Shown here piece by piece: positions 1 through 8,835 of a stretch of DNA of 58,859 bases. The notes below the pieces were generated by a model. The model had not been told where the DNA came from, made no database searches, and saw only the letters and a program-made list of their open reading frames with translations. Numbering within the stretch: the first letter of the stretch is position 1; the number at the start of each line of letters is the position of its first letter. This stretch comes from Nocardioides sp. (GTDB lineage Bacteria > Actinomycetota > Actinomycetes > Propionibacteriales > Nocardioidaceae): NCBI RefSeq assembly GCF_025965415.1, contig NZ_JAOPWY010000119.1, positions 1 to 58,859 of the forward strand, read 5' to 3'. The position numbers and the translations under genes are program-made.

Positions 1-132
1 AACTCCGAATCCGCCCGCCGAGCGGCTCTGCCAGCATGGCTCCACGAGTACAACCACCACCGGCCCCACACCGCACTCGGCAGGTCAGCACCCATCACCA
101 GGTTGACCAACCTCACCGATCAGTACACCTAG
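1..132 (+). CDS. IS481-like transposase, C-terminal fragment
   Basis: This frame is open from the left edge of the window to a TAG stop. The 43 visible residues include WLHEYNHHRPHTALG followed by PITRL, which is the typical end of the integrase (rve) catalytic domain in IS481/IS3-type transposases. The transposase would catalyse DNA strand transfer. The remainder lies outside the window, so it is not possible to tell whether the element is intact. No clear terminal inverted repeat is visible in the 218 bases between this stop and the next gene, which hold no other gene that I can support. Confidence 0.75.
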   Translation, partial: NSESARRAALPAWLHEYNHHRPHTALGRSAPITRLTNLTDQYT

Positions 133-350
133 CCCATTCCGCCGCTTGTCGACGTAGTTGAAGTCGCTCAGGCCCGTGTCGCGTGCATCGCAATGGGGCG
201 GTATTCGCGGTGAATGGCGCACCGCCGGCATCAGTGGTGGAACCAAGCGACGTCGCTACCGACTACACGGGCGGTGCCACAACAACACGCCAGAGTGGGC
301 GGGCCGATCGCCACCCAGACCCGGTCGATCGGCTGACCTGGATCACGAGG

Positions 351-3300
351 TCACGGCACGGACGGGAGCGGGCAGCCAACGGCGGTGAGGTAGTTCGAGT
401 CCGCGTCGAACTGCGAGCTACTCACCGTCGGCGTACCACCAATGTCGTTGCGGGTCTGGACCCACGAGTTGACCGCGGCGTTGTCGTGGGCGCCGCCCGA
501 GTAGCCGACCAGCTTCAGGTCGGCGTCGCCGGCCATCCGCAAGCGCACGTCTTGGTAGCCCTGGGCGCTGTTGCCGGAGCCGAAGAATCGGTTCTTGAGC
601 GCGGTGGTGGACGGGTCGCCGAGGTCGAAGCAGGACACCCCGTTGTCACCATCGTCGCTGCCGACCACGAACCGGACGCCGTACGCGTAGTCGATGCCCG
701 TGCCGGGTTCGAGGAGCTGGTTGCCCTTCATGGTCACGTTCATCGCCGCGCTGCCGCTGTTCTGTACGGCGTCGACAGCGGTGAAGTCGGTCTGCATGAT
801 CGTGTTGTTGGTGATCGCGAAGTTCGCGGTGCCATTCCCGATGATGTTGATGTACAAGCCGCTGTTGGCAGCCGAGCCTGAGTTGACGACGCCCGCGTCA
901 CCGATCCGGTTGTTGTTGACGGTCCAGTGCGTCGTCGGGGTGCTGCCGGTCGAGGTGTTGAACGACATGGCGGCGCCTCGGGCGTAGTCGACGTCGTTGT
1001 TGTCGACCGTTACTGCCTGAGTGGCGTTGCCGCCCGCGACGAGAGAGATGCCGCCGCCAAGGACCGTGCTACTGCCCGGGGTGCTGGTCAGGGTGTTGTT
1101 CCTGATCTGGATGCTCTGCTGGGTGGTGGTGGAGTTGTCGGTGGCGATCTGGATGTGGTCGCCCCGGTTGTTGGTGAAGTCAGCGTTCTGGATCGTGCCG
1201 GTGGTGGCTCCGGTCCCGTTGTTCTCGATCCGGATGCCGTCGTCGCCGCCCGCGCTGCTGGTGTTGGCGAAGGTGCCGCCGTCGATCGTCAGCGACGAGA
1301 TGGTCGCGGCGTCGTTGGCGATCGAGAGGTTGTCCTCGTAGTTACCGGTGACGGTGGCGGCGGTCATCGTGACCACGCCGGACAGCTCGGTGAGCTCGAG
1401 CCCGTCCTCACCGCCGGCATTGCCGTTGCCGGTGACCGACATGTCGGTGGTGGTGAGCCCGGTCAGCCCGGCACCGCGGATGCCGTCGTTGCCACCGTTC
1501 CGCACGGCGAGCGAGGTGAGGACGACGCCCTTCGTGTTCGTCAGGCTGACGCCCGCGTCGGTGGAGGCGTTGATGATGCCACCGGTGTTCGAGGCACCCG
1601 TACCAGTGACGGTGAGACCGCCGGCGGTGCCGGTGTCGGCCAGCAGGATGCCGCTGGCGGCCCCGTTGGACGAGATCCGCTGGAAGGTGACGCCGGCCGC
1701 CCCGATATCCGGGCCGTTGAGGGACAGCGCCGTGCCGGCGGCCGTGTCGATGGTGTTGGCGCTGCCCGAGACCACGACGGTGCCGGTGCTGCCCGACAGG
1801 GTGAGGCCGCCGGCGGTGCCTGTGGCCGCGATGGCCAGGCCGCCGCCGGTGATGCTGAGGGTGTGGTTGCCGGTGAACGTCGCGGACACGCCGCTCCCGG
1901 CGCTCACGCCGATCACCTTGCTCGTGCCGCTGAGGGTGGTCGAGCCGCCGCTGTTGCCGCTCATCGTGATCCCGCCGCCGGCGTCGTTGGTGTCGGTGAT
2001 GTCGCCGCTGAGCGTGACGGCCCCGGTCGTGCGGTTCTGGATGACCGCCGACGTGCCGGTCCCGTTGCCGACCGTGCCGGCGTACGTCACATCGCCGGTG
2101 CCCGCCGTGACGGACAGCTCGGTGCTGGTGTGGCCGGAGATGGTGCCGGTGCCCAGGTCGATGGAGCCGGTGACGGCGTTCAGCGCCCAGCCGTACGAGC
2201 CGCCGGTGGACGTGGTCGTGTCGATCGCGCCCGAGACGGCGGTGCTCAGCGCCGAGAACGCCGGGCCGGCCGCGGTGACCGAGATGGTGCCGGCGGACGT
2301 GAAGTTCACCGTACCGGCGCTGCTGACGAAGATGCCCTGGGCGCCCGACGTGGCCGCGATGGTCGTGTTCGAGATGTTCCACGTGCCGCCGGTGCCGTTG
2401 AGCGAGATGCCGGCGGCCACGCCGCTGGGCGTGAGGACGAGGTCGTCCAGGGTGCCAGACGCGTCGCCGGTGCCGCCGTTGATCGCGTTGGCGGCCGAGA
2501 CGGTGATCGCCAGCCCCTCGACCGTGTTGCCTGCGGCGAGCGTGACGCTGCCGGAGATGGCCGGCCGGTCGGCGTCGGCTCCGGACTCCAGCGTGGTGCC
2601 GGCCACCGTGAGGTCCTCGGCCGCACCGACGAGGCGCTGGCCGGACAGCAGGGAGATGCCGCCGGTCAGGCCGGCTGTCGTGCCGTCGCCCTGGTAGACG
2701 AAGACGTAGGCGCCGGTGGTGGTCGCTGCGGTGTCCGCCTCGGCGAGCGTGTCGTACGGCGTCGCCGAGCTGCCGTCACCGCCGGCGGAGGCGGTGTTCC
2801 GCACGTACCAGACACAGTCGGTGATCGCGATCGTCACGCGCCCGGTGTCGGTGGCCGGCGTCGGGCTGGCGTCGTCGGTGACCGTGTAGTCGAAGAAGTC
2901 ATTGGCGTCGCTGCAGCTCGTGCCCGCTGCCGGGGTGAAGGTGAAGTCGCCGTCGGCCTGGACGGTGACCGAGCCGCCGTCGTTGGAGGCGAACGTGCCC
3001 GGCACGGCGGACACCGTGTCGCCCTCCGCGTCAGTGTCACCGGCAAGGATGCTCGCGCTGATGGTCTTCTGCGGTCCGGTCGGGTCGGGTGCGCCGTCGG
3101 TCGCGTCGTTGCCGACGAACGACGTGTTGCCGATTGCAGAGTCGTTCCCGGTGAAGGAATCGTCGTCGGCGACGGGGGCGTCGTTGACCCGGGTGACGGC
3201 AACTGTCGCCGTTGTCGTGCCGGAGAGCGATCCGTCGGTCGCCGTGTAGGCCAACGTGCGTGCGGACGTCGACGGGTTGTCGGAGGTGTTGTCGTACTTC

Positions 3301-6300
3301 ACGGCACGGAACGCGGCCTGGTACTGCGTCACCGTGCCGGTGCCGCTGAGCGTCAGCACGCCAGTGGCGCTGTTGTAGGAGCCCGAGATCGGCGCCGCGT
3401 CGGTGAACGAGAGCCGGTCCTGACCTACCGAGAAGTTGTCGGTGATGGTGACCGTCGCGCCGGTGATGTCGGCGCTGTCAGCGTCGGTGAGAGCGAGCGC
3501 CGGGGAGATCGCCGTCGCACTGTCGCCCTCGGTGTAGGAGAGCACACCGCCGCCGGTGAGGACGGGCGGGTCGCTGACCGGTGTGACGGTGACGCCGTGG
3601 GTGACGTCGTTGCTCGGGCCGGCGCCGTCGGAGACGACGAAGCTGATCGTGCGCGACGTGCCGGGATCGTCACTGGCTGACGAGAAGGTGATCGTCCGGA
3701 GCGCAGCCTGGTAGTTGGCGACGGTCGTCGTGCCCGTCAGGGCCAGCGTCCGCGACCCGGCGCTCCAGGTGCCGCTGATCCCGAACTGGTCGGTGAAGTG
3801 GAGCTGGTCTCCCGCGACCGACCCGACCGAGATCAGGACGAGCGCGCCGGCGAGATTCACGCTGTCCACGTCGGCGACCGCAATGGCGTCGTCGACGACC
3901 ACGGCGCTGCCGCCCTCGGTGAACGTGTCCGTGTTCGCGGTGCCTGCCGTCAGCGTCGGTGCGTCCGGGTTCTGCGCGATGGTCACGGTCGTGGTGACCG
4001 TGTTGCTGTCCTTCTCGCCGTCGTTGACGACGAATCGGACGGTCCGGCTGGCCGAGGACGGTGCGACGTGGTCGGTGTTGACGTACCTCACGGTGCGCAA
4101 CGCGGCCTGGTAGGCCTCCTTCGAATCAGTGCCGCTCAGGGTCAGGGTGCCGGTCGCCCGGTTGTACGAGCCGTTGATCGACGCGGTGCCGACGAACACG
4201 AGCTCGTCCTCGGTGGGGTCGAGGCCGCTCGTGATGGTGACCGTCGCACGGTCGATGTCGGTGTCGTCGGACACCGTGACACCGCTGTTGACCACGGTGG
4301 GCCCGTCGTCCTCGGTGTAGGCGACGGTGTTGCCGCCTCCGTCCAGGACTGGCGCATCGTTGAGACTGACGACGACGACACCCTTCGAGGTCACATTGCT
4401 GTCGGCGCCTCCGGCGTCGCGAACCTGGAACTCGATCGTGCGGGTGTTGCCGGTCGCGGTGCTGGTGTTGGGGTCGCGGTAGCGCACGCTGCGCAGGACG
4501 TCCTGGTACTCCGCTGAGGTCGCGGCGCCGGTGAACGTGAGCACGCCGGTGGTGGCGTTGTAGCTGCCGGTCACCCCGTGCAACGCGCCTGGGTAGACCA
4601 GCTCGTCCTCCCCGTCGACGAAGTTGGTCGTGAGCGAGACCGTGGCGCCTTGCAGGTGTGCGCTGTCCGGGTCCGTGACCGCGATCGCGGCGTCGACGAT
4701 CACCGGTGAGGCGTCGCCCTCGGTGAACGTCTCATTCGCCTGGGCGCCAGCCGCGAGGACGGGTGCGTCGTTCGCCGTGGCCACGGTGACGGTGCGGGTG
4801 AGCGTGTTGCTGTCCGCGCCCCCAGCATCGGTCGCGGTGATCGTCAGCGTCCGGGTCGCTTCGGACGGGGTGTCGCTCACGCTCCTGAAGGTGATCGAAC
4901 GCAGCGCGACCTGGTACTGCTCCACGGTGGCGTCTCCCTCGAGGACAAGGACCCCGGTGGTGTCGTCGTAGCTCCCTGTGATCCCTTCGACCGTCGTGTA
5001 GCCGAGCCGGTCGGTGCTCTCGCGGTTGGCCGTGAGCGTCACGAGCGCGACAGCGAGGTTGGTGGAGTCAGGGTCGGACGCGTCGAGGTCCGTGGCCACG
5101 GCCGCAGGAACCCCGTCCTCGGTGTACGCCGCGGTGCTGGACGACTGGCTCAGGGTGGGCGCCGAGTTGACCGCGTCCACGGCGACCGTCGAGGTCGCCC
5201 CGGTGCTGGTGAGAGCGCCGTCGGTCACCGTGAAGGTGACGGTGCGGGTCGCCGTCGACGGGGCATCTGTGTCGGTGTTCCTGTAGGTCACCGACCGCAG
5301 GGCGGCCTGGTAGCCAGCGTTGGTGTCGGTTCCGGTCAGGGTCAGCGTGCCCGTGCTGGTGTCGTAGGTGCCGGCGATGTTGGCGGTGTCGACGAAGGAG
5401 AGGACGTCGTCGGTCGAGTCGTATCCGCCGGTGATCTGGACGGTCGCGCCGGCGATGTTCGCGTCGTCGACGTCGGAGACGGTGACGGTGTCGTCGACGA
5501 CGACCGGGGAGCCCCCCTCGGTGAAGGAGGCGTTGGTCGAGCCGGCAGTGATGGTGGGCCGGTCGTTGACCGGGGCGACGGTGACATTGCTGGTGACGGT
5601 GTTGCTGGTCGCGTTCGCCGACGAGCCGTCGGTGACCTGCAGGCGGACGGCGCGGGTGGTCGAGCTGGGGTCGCCCGTGTCGATGTTCGTGTAGCGGACC
5701 GAGCGCAGAGCCGTCTGGTAGGCGGCCTTCGTATCGGTGCCGGCCAGGGTGAGCACACCGGTCGTGGCGTTGTAGGTGCCGGTGATGGCGGCCGTGTCGG
5801 TGAAGGTGAGGCGGTCGTCGGTGGCGTCGAAGCCGATGCCGATGGAGACGGTCGCGCCGGTGAGGTCGGCGTCGTCGGCGTCGGAGACGGTGACCGCGCC
5901 GTGCACGACCACACCCGTGGCGTCGCCCTCGGTGAAAGCGGCGGAACCGGTGCCGCCAGCCAGTGTCGGGGCGTCGTTCACGGCAGTCACGATGACGGTG
6001 ACGGTCGCGGTCGACCCGCCGATGAGCGTGTAGGTGAAGGAGGTGCTGCCGTTGAAGTTCGAGGCAGGCGTGTACGACACGTCGCCGTCGGCGAACGTCA
6101 CGCCGCCCTCGCCTGCGGAGGGCTGGCCTACAGACGCGACGACGGGGCCGTTGCCGTCGGGGTCGATGTCGTTGGCGAGCACGTCGATCACCGTGTCACC
6201 GGAGTCCTCGGCCACGGTCTCGGAGTCGGCGAGGGCCGTGGAGAGGTCGTCGCTGGAGGTCACCGAGAGGGTCAGGATGTCGTCGCCGTCGTCTCCAGCA

Positions 6301-8660
6301 GTGTCGGTGACCGAGAAGGTCACCGTCCGCGCCGACGTGTCCGGCGTGTCGGAGCCGGAGTGGAACGCCACCGAGCGGAGCAGGTCGCGGTAGTCCACTC
6401 TCGACGCCACGCCCGTTGCGCTGAGGGTCTGGGTGGTGTCGTCGTACGCCGCAGTGATGCCGCTGTCGAGCGGGATCGTCCAGGTCAGCACGTCGGTGTC
6501 CTCGCCGCTGGTGATCACCACAGTGGCGCTGGCAACGTCGGCGTTGTCGGCGTCGGTAAGGGTGAGCGACGGCGCGAGGAGCTCGTCCGCGTCGTCCTCG
6601 GTGTAGTCGGCGCTCGTCGTGCCCAGGTCGACGACCGGAGCTTCGTTGTCGCCGATGACGCGCACCCGGATGGTCACGGCGGTGTGCGAACCGGAGGGGT
6701 CCTTGACCGCCACCTCGAACGTGTCGATGCGTTCCGCGCCCAGGACCAGGTCCTCGAAGGCGCCGTCGGGGTCGTAGTCGAAGCTGCCGTCGGCACGGAT
6801 CTCGAAGTGACCTCCCGCGGTGCCGGTGCCGGCGCCGGGTGTTGCGGTCAGGGGGTCACCGTCGATGTCGCTCGCACCGGCCAGCAGGCCGGGTGCCGCC
6901 ACCGGGGTGCCCGGGTCGTCCTCGTGGACGCTGGTGTCGAACGGCCCGCCGGTCGGGCCGTCATTGGCCGACGCGACAGCAATCGCCACCGTCGCGGGTG
7001 CCGACGCAGAACCGCCGGCATCGATCGCGCGGTAGGTGAACGAGTCGGCGCCGTTGAAGTTGGCCGCCGGGTCGTATCGGACGCCACCAGCCGACGCGGT
7101 CAGGGCTCCGTGCTGGGGCTGGCTGACCACTTCGAACGTGATCGGGCCGCCGTCCGGGTCTGCCCCGGAGAACGTGACAGTGGCTGACCCGTCCTCGTTG
7201 ACGGACAGCGACGTGTCGTCGGCCGTCGGTGCGTGGTTCTCCGGCGCGGTGACAGCGACCGGCGCAGTGACAGCGACCGGGCTGTAGACGAGCGGGGCGG
7301 GCGCCTCGGTGATCCGGTCGACCAGGGCTGCTCCGGACCCCAGGGTCCAGGCCCGGACCAGCATCCACGCGACGAGCGAGCGGGCGTTGCCCTTGCCGAG
7401 CACGGCCTGGTAGTGGCCGAGCTCGGTGCCGGAGGCCGTGAACTGGCGCAGACCGGTCAGGACCCGGTTGGTGTGCTCCTGGAGCTGCTCGGGGTTCGCG
7501 GAGTTGCGCACAAAGGCACCGTTCGACCGCACGCCGGGGAGGTAGCCGAACGTGGGGTTGGAGTGGCCGCCCGGCGTGAGCACAGCATCGATGTTGGCGC
7601 CCTTGGTCAGGCGCCCGGTGAACCGGCCGGTGTAGGGGGCGTCGAGCACCAGGCTGATACCGAGGTCCGGGTGGTCGGCGGCGAGCGCAGACAGGTCGGC
7701 CGCCGGGAGGTCGCTGACGCTCACGCGAGCGTCTCGCCCGCCCGTGATCGACGTGCCGACGTTGACGGCCGGTGCGCCGGTCGCGTAGCCGCCACCGGCG
7801 GCCACGATGAGGACTGAACGGCAGGCACGGTCGGTGATCAGAGTGTCGACGAACGGCCTCAGCGGCGATGTGCGGGGCGACCACTTGACGTTGACGAGGC
7901 GGGGCGCACTGCCGGCCAGGTCGTCGAAGAACGAGCCCACGGCCGACGCGGTGCGGTTGGTCCCGGCGTAGTCGACATCGGTGCTTCCGGCGCGAACGAT
8001 GCAGGTGCGCTGCTCGGCCAGGGCCTGTGCGACGGCAAGCTCGGCGGCAGGCACAGCACGTTCCGCGGGCCGGTGTGTACTGATAGCACTGGTATCGGCC
8101 GACCAGTCGCGAGCGAAGACCGTCGGCCTCGACAGGTAGCGGGCCGGGCCGCGCAGGAAGCGCGGCACGGCGCCGTTCACGACCGGGGCGAAGGTGGTCT
8201 TCCGGACGGTCAGCGCGCTGCCGTCTCGGGGGACGACCACGACCCGGCCGCGGTGCTGGTGGAGGGTGTACGGGGCGTCGTCGGCGTAGAAGAGGTAGGA
8301 CCGCGTCGTCAGGCGCACCACCAGCGGAGCCTTGAAGGTGGTCCGCGCAGACCGCACACCCCCCGGCCGGCCGGCCTGGGTGATCCGGACCCCGGGCCTG
8401 CCGGACCTCTTCAGCGCGAAGACGCGCACCGCGTCTGTGCTCTCCTTGACGCTCAACGCCTTGAGTGCCCGCTTCGTGGCCTGGGCTCGAGTGAGCTGGC
8501 GCGGAGCGTGTTGTGCCGTGGCTGTGGCTGTCACCCCCGGCGCTGCTGGTTCCGCCGCCGTCGCCACTGCTGGCGTGAGCCCGGTGACGAGAGCGGTCGA
8601 GAGAATCACGAGGGGGGTGACGACCGAGAGGAGCCTGCGCCTTGAGCGCGGAGAGAGCAC
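351..8660 (-). CDS. Giant secreted repeat protein (cadherin/VCBS-like repeats plus beta-helix)
   Basis: A 2,769-residue protein starting at GTG. Residues 1 to about 37 form a signal peptide: an Arg-rich n-region, a hydrophobic core and an ATAA-like cleavage site. Residues about 218-450 form a globular region of unclear identity that weakly resembles a caspase fold (SVLIVAAGGG, then LVLDAPYTGRF). Residues about 474-668 hold two Tandem-95/cadherin-like domains (NHAPTADD..., NDGPTGG...). Residues about 669-1826 hold eight copies of a unit of 105-125 residues with a TEGD/TEDD start and a YQAALRSV-like core. One more Ig-like domain ends near residue 1948, and the rest is a Gly/Thr/Asn-rich right-handed beta-helix. 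There is no LPXTG motif or C-terminal membrane anchor, so it is probably secreted or held non-covalently. A role in adhesion or matrix is inferred from architecture only. Confidence 0.85.
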   Translation of the reverse strand: MLSPRSRRRLLSVVTPLVILSTALVTGLTPAVATAAEPAAPGVTATATAQHAPRQLTRAQATKRALKALSVKESTDAVRVFALKRSGRPGVRITQAGRPGGVRSARTTFKAPLVVRLTTRSYLFYADDAPYTLHQHRGRVVVVPRDGSALTVRKTTFAPVVNGAVPRFLRGPARYLSRPTVFARDWSADTSAISTHRPAERAVPAAELAVAQALAEQRTCIVRAGSTDVDYAGTNRTASAVGSFFDDLAGSAPRLVNVKWSPRTSPLRPFVDTLITDRACRSVLIVAAGGGYATGAPAVNVGTSITGGRDARVSVSDLPAADLSALAADHPDLGISLVLDAPYTGRFTGRLTKGANIDAVLTPGGHSNPTFGYLPGVRSNGAFVRNSANPEQLQEHTNRVLTGLRQFTASGTELGHYQAVLGKGNARSLVAWMLVRAWTLGSGAALVDRITEAPAPLVYSPVAVTAPVAVTAPENHAPTADDTSLSVNEDGSATVTFSGADPDGGPITFEVVSQPQHGALTASAGGVRYDPAANFNGADSFTYRAIDAGGSASAPATVAIAVASANDGPTGGPFDTSVHEDDPGTPVAAPGLLAGASDIDGDPLTATPGAGTGTAGGHFEIRADGSFDYDPDGAFEDLVLGAERIDTFEVAVKDPSGSHTAVTIRVRVIGDNEAPVVDLGTTSADYTEDDADELLAPSLTLTDADNADVASATVVITSGEDTDVLTWTIPLDSGITAAYDDTTQTLSATGVASRVDYRDLLRSVAFHSGSDTPDTSARTVTFSVTDTAGDDGDDILTLSVTSSDDLSTALADSETVAEDSGDTVIDVLANDIDPDGNGPVVASVGQPSAGEGGVTFADGDVSYTPASNFNGSTSFTYTLIGGSTATVTVIVTAVNDAPTLAGGTGSAAFTEGDATGVVVHGAVTVSDADDADLTGATVSIGIGFDATDDRLTFTDTAAITGTYNATTGVLTLAGTDTKAAYQTALRSVRYTNIDTGDPSSTTRAVRLQVTDGSSANATSNTVTSNVTVAPVNDRPTITAGSTNASFTEGGSPVVVDDTVTVSDVDDANIAGATVQITGGYDSTDDVLSFVDTANIAGTYDTSTGTLTLTGTDTNAGYQAALRSVTYRNTDTDAPSTATRTVTFTVTDGALTSTGATSTVAVDAVNSAPTLSQSSSTAAYTEDGVPAAVATDLDASDPDSTNLAVALVTLTANRESTDRLGYTTVEGITGSYDDTTGVLVLEGDATVEQYQVALRSITFRSVSDTPSEATRTLTITATDAGGADSNTLTRTVTVATANDAPVLAAGAQANETFTEGDASPVIVDAAIAVTDPDSAHLQGATVSLTTNFVDGEDELVYPGALHGVTGSYNATTGVLTFTGAATSAEYQDVLRSVRYRDPNTSTATGNTRTIEFQVRDAGGADSNVTSKGVVVVSLNDAPVLDGGGNTVAYTEDDGPTVVNSGVTVSDDTDIDRATVTITSGLDPTEDELVFVGTASINGSYNRATGTLTLSGTDSKEAYQAALRTVRYVNTDHVAPSSASRTVRFVVNDGEKDSNTVTTTVTIAQNPDAPTLTAGTANTDTFTEGGSAVVVDDAIAVADVDSVNLAGALVLISVGSVAGDQLHFTDQFGISGTWSAGSRTLALTGTTTVANYQAALRTITFSSASDDPGTSRTISFVVSDGAGPSNDVTHGVTVTPVSDPPVLTGGGVLSYTEGDSATAISPALALTDADSADITGATVTITDNFSVGQDRLSFTDAAPISGSYNSATGVLTLSGTGTVTQYQAAFRAVKYDNTSDNPSTSARTLAYTATDGSLSGTTTATVAVTRVNDAPVADDDSFTGNDSAIGNTSFVGNDATDGAPDPTGPQKTISASILAGDTDAEGDTVSAVPGTFASNDGGSVTVQADGDFTFTPAAGTSCSDANDFFDYTVTDDASPTPATDTGRVTIAITDCVWYVRNTASAGGDGSSATPYDTLAEADTAATTTGAYVFVYQGDGTTAGLTGGISLLSGQRLVGAAEDLTVAGTTLESGADADRPAISGSVTLAAGNTVEGLAITVSAANAINGGTGDASGTLDDLVLTPSGVAAGISLNGTGGTWNISNTTIAATSGAQGIFVSSAGTVNFTSAGTISVTAAGPAFSALSTAVSGAIDTTTSTGGSYGWALNAVTGSIDLGTGTISGHTSTELSVTAGTGDVTYAGTVGNGTGTSAVIQNRTTGAVTLSGDITDTNDAGGGITMSGNSGGSTTLSGTSKVIGVSAGSGVSATFTGNHTLSITGGGLAIAATGTAGGLTLSGSTGTVVVSGSANTIDTAAGTALSLNGPDIGAAGVTFQRISSNGAASGILLADTGTAGGLTVTGTGASNTGGIINASTDAGVSLTNTKGVVLTSLAVRNGGNDGIRGAGLTGLTTTDMSVTGNGNAGGEDGLELTELSGVVTMTAATVTGNYEDNLSIANDAATISSLTIDGGTFANTSSAGGDDGIRIENNGTGATTGTIQNADFTNNRGDHIQIATDNSTTTQQSIQIRNNTLTSTPGSSTVLGGGISLVAGGNATQAVTVDNNDVDYARGAAMSFNTSTGSTPTTHWTVNNNRIGDAGVVNSGSAANSGLYINIIGNGTANFAITNNTIMQTDFTAVDAVQNSGSAAMNVTMKGNQLLEPGTGIDYAYGVRFVVGSDDGDNGVSCFDLGDPSTTALKNRFFGSGNSAQGYQDVRLRMAGDADLKLVGYSGGAHDNAAVNSWVQTRNDIGGTPTVSSSQFDADSNYLTAVGCPLPSVP
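3182..6655 (-). repeat. Eight tandem protein-coding repeats inside the giant surface gene
   Basis: Eight units of roughly 315-375 bases encode the same domain. Each begins with a short linker (NDAP/NEAP-type), then a TEGD/TEDD motif, VSDxD, GATV, a D-x-L-x-F strand, GTYN/GSYN-A-TGVLTL, YQAALRSVxY and a closing TRTVxFxVTD strand. The copies have diverged, with about half of residues identical by eye. This suggests old duplication with selection on fold rather than recent slippage. The boundaries are approximate. Confidence 0.7.
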
Positions 8661-8789
8661 GTCACGACAGTAGGTCGTGCGCGTCCGGGGCGCTTCGGAA
8701 CGGAAAGACTCGACTGGAAAAGTGAAGTTGTCGTCCGTCAGGGCCGTCCTTGGAGGGGCCTCGCAGGTGCGCCGGGTGAGCGCAGCTTT

Positions 8790-8809
8790 CGCCGCGAATG
8801 ATCGCGGCG
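8790..8809 (-). terminator. Hairpin downstream of the DUF222 gene
   Basis: CGCCGCGA and TCGCGGCG form a perfect 8-bp stem around a 4-base loop, 26 bases past the stop of the minus-strand DUF222/HNH gene. No U-tract follows, as is common for high-GC actinobacterial terminators. It also lies upstream of the giant surface gene, so a role in that gene's leader is possible but less likely given the orientation. Confidence 0.45.
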
Positions 8810-8835
8810 TACTAGGACTGGTGGTCGGCGAGCTT

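Noticed and set aside
927..3680. Long plus-strand open frame of 917 codons opposite the giant surface gene
   Set aside because: Antisense shadow produced by GC-rich codon bias; its composition is Arg/Gly/Val-rich without domain motifs, and the minus frame has clear repeats and a signal peptide.
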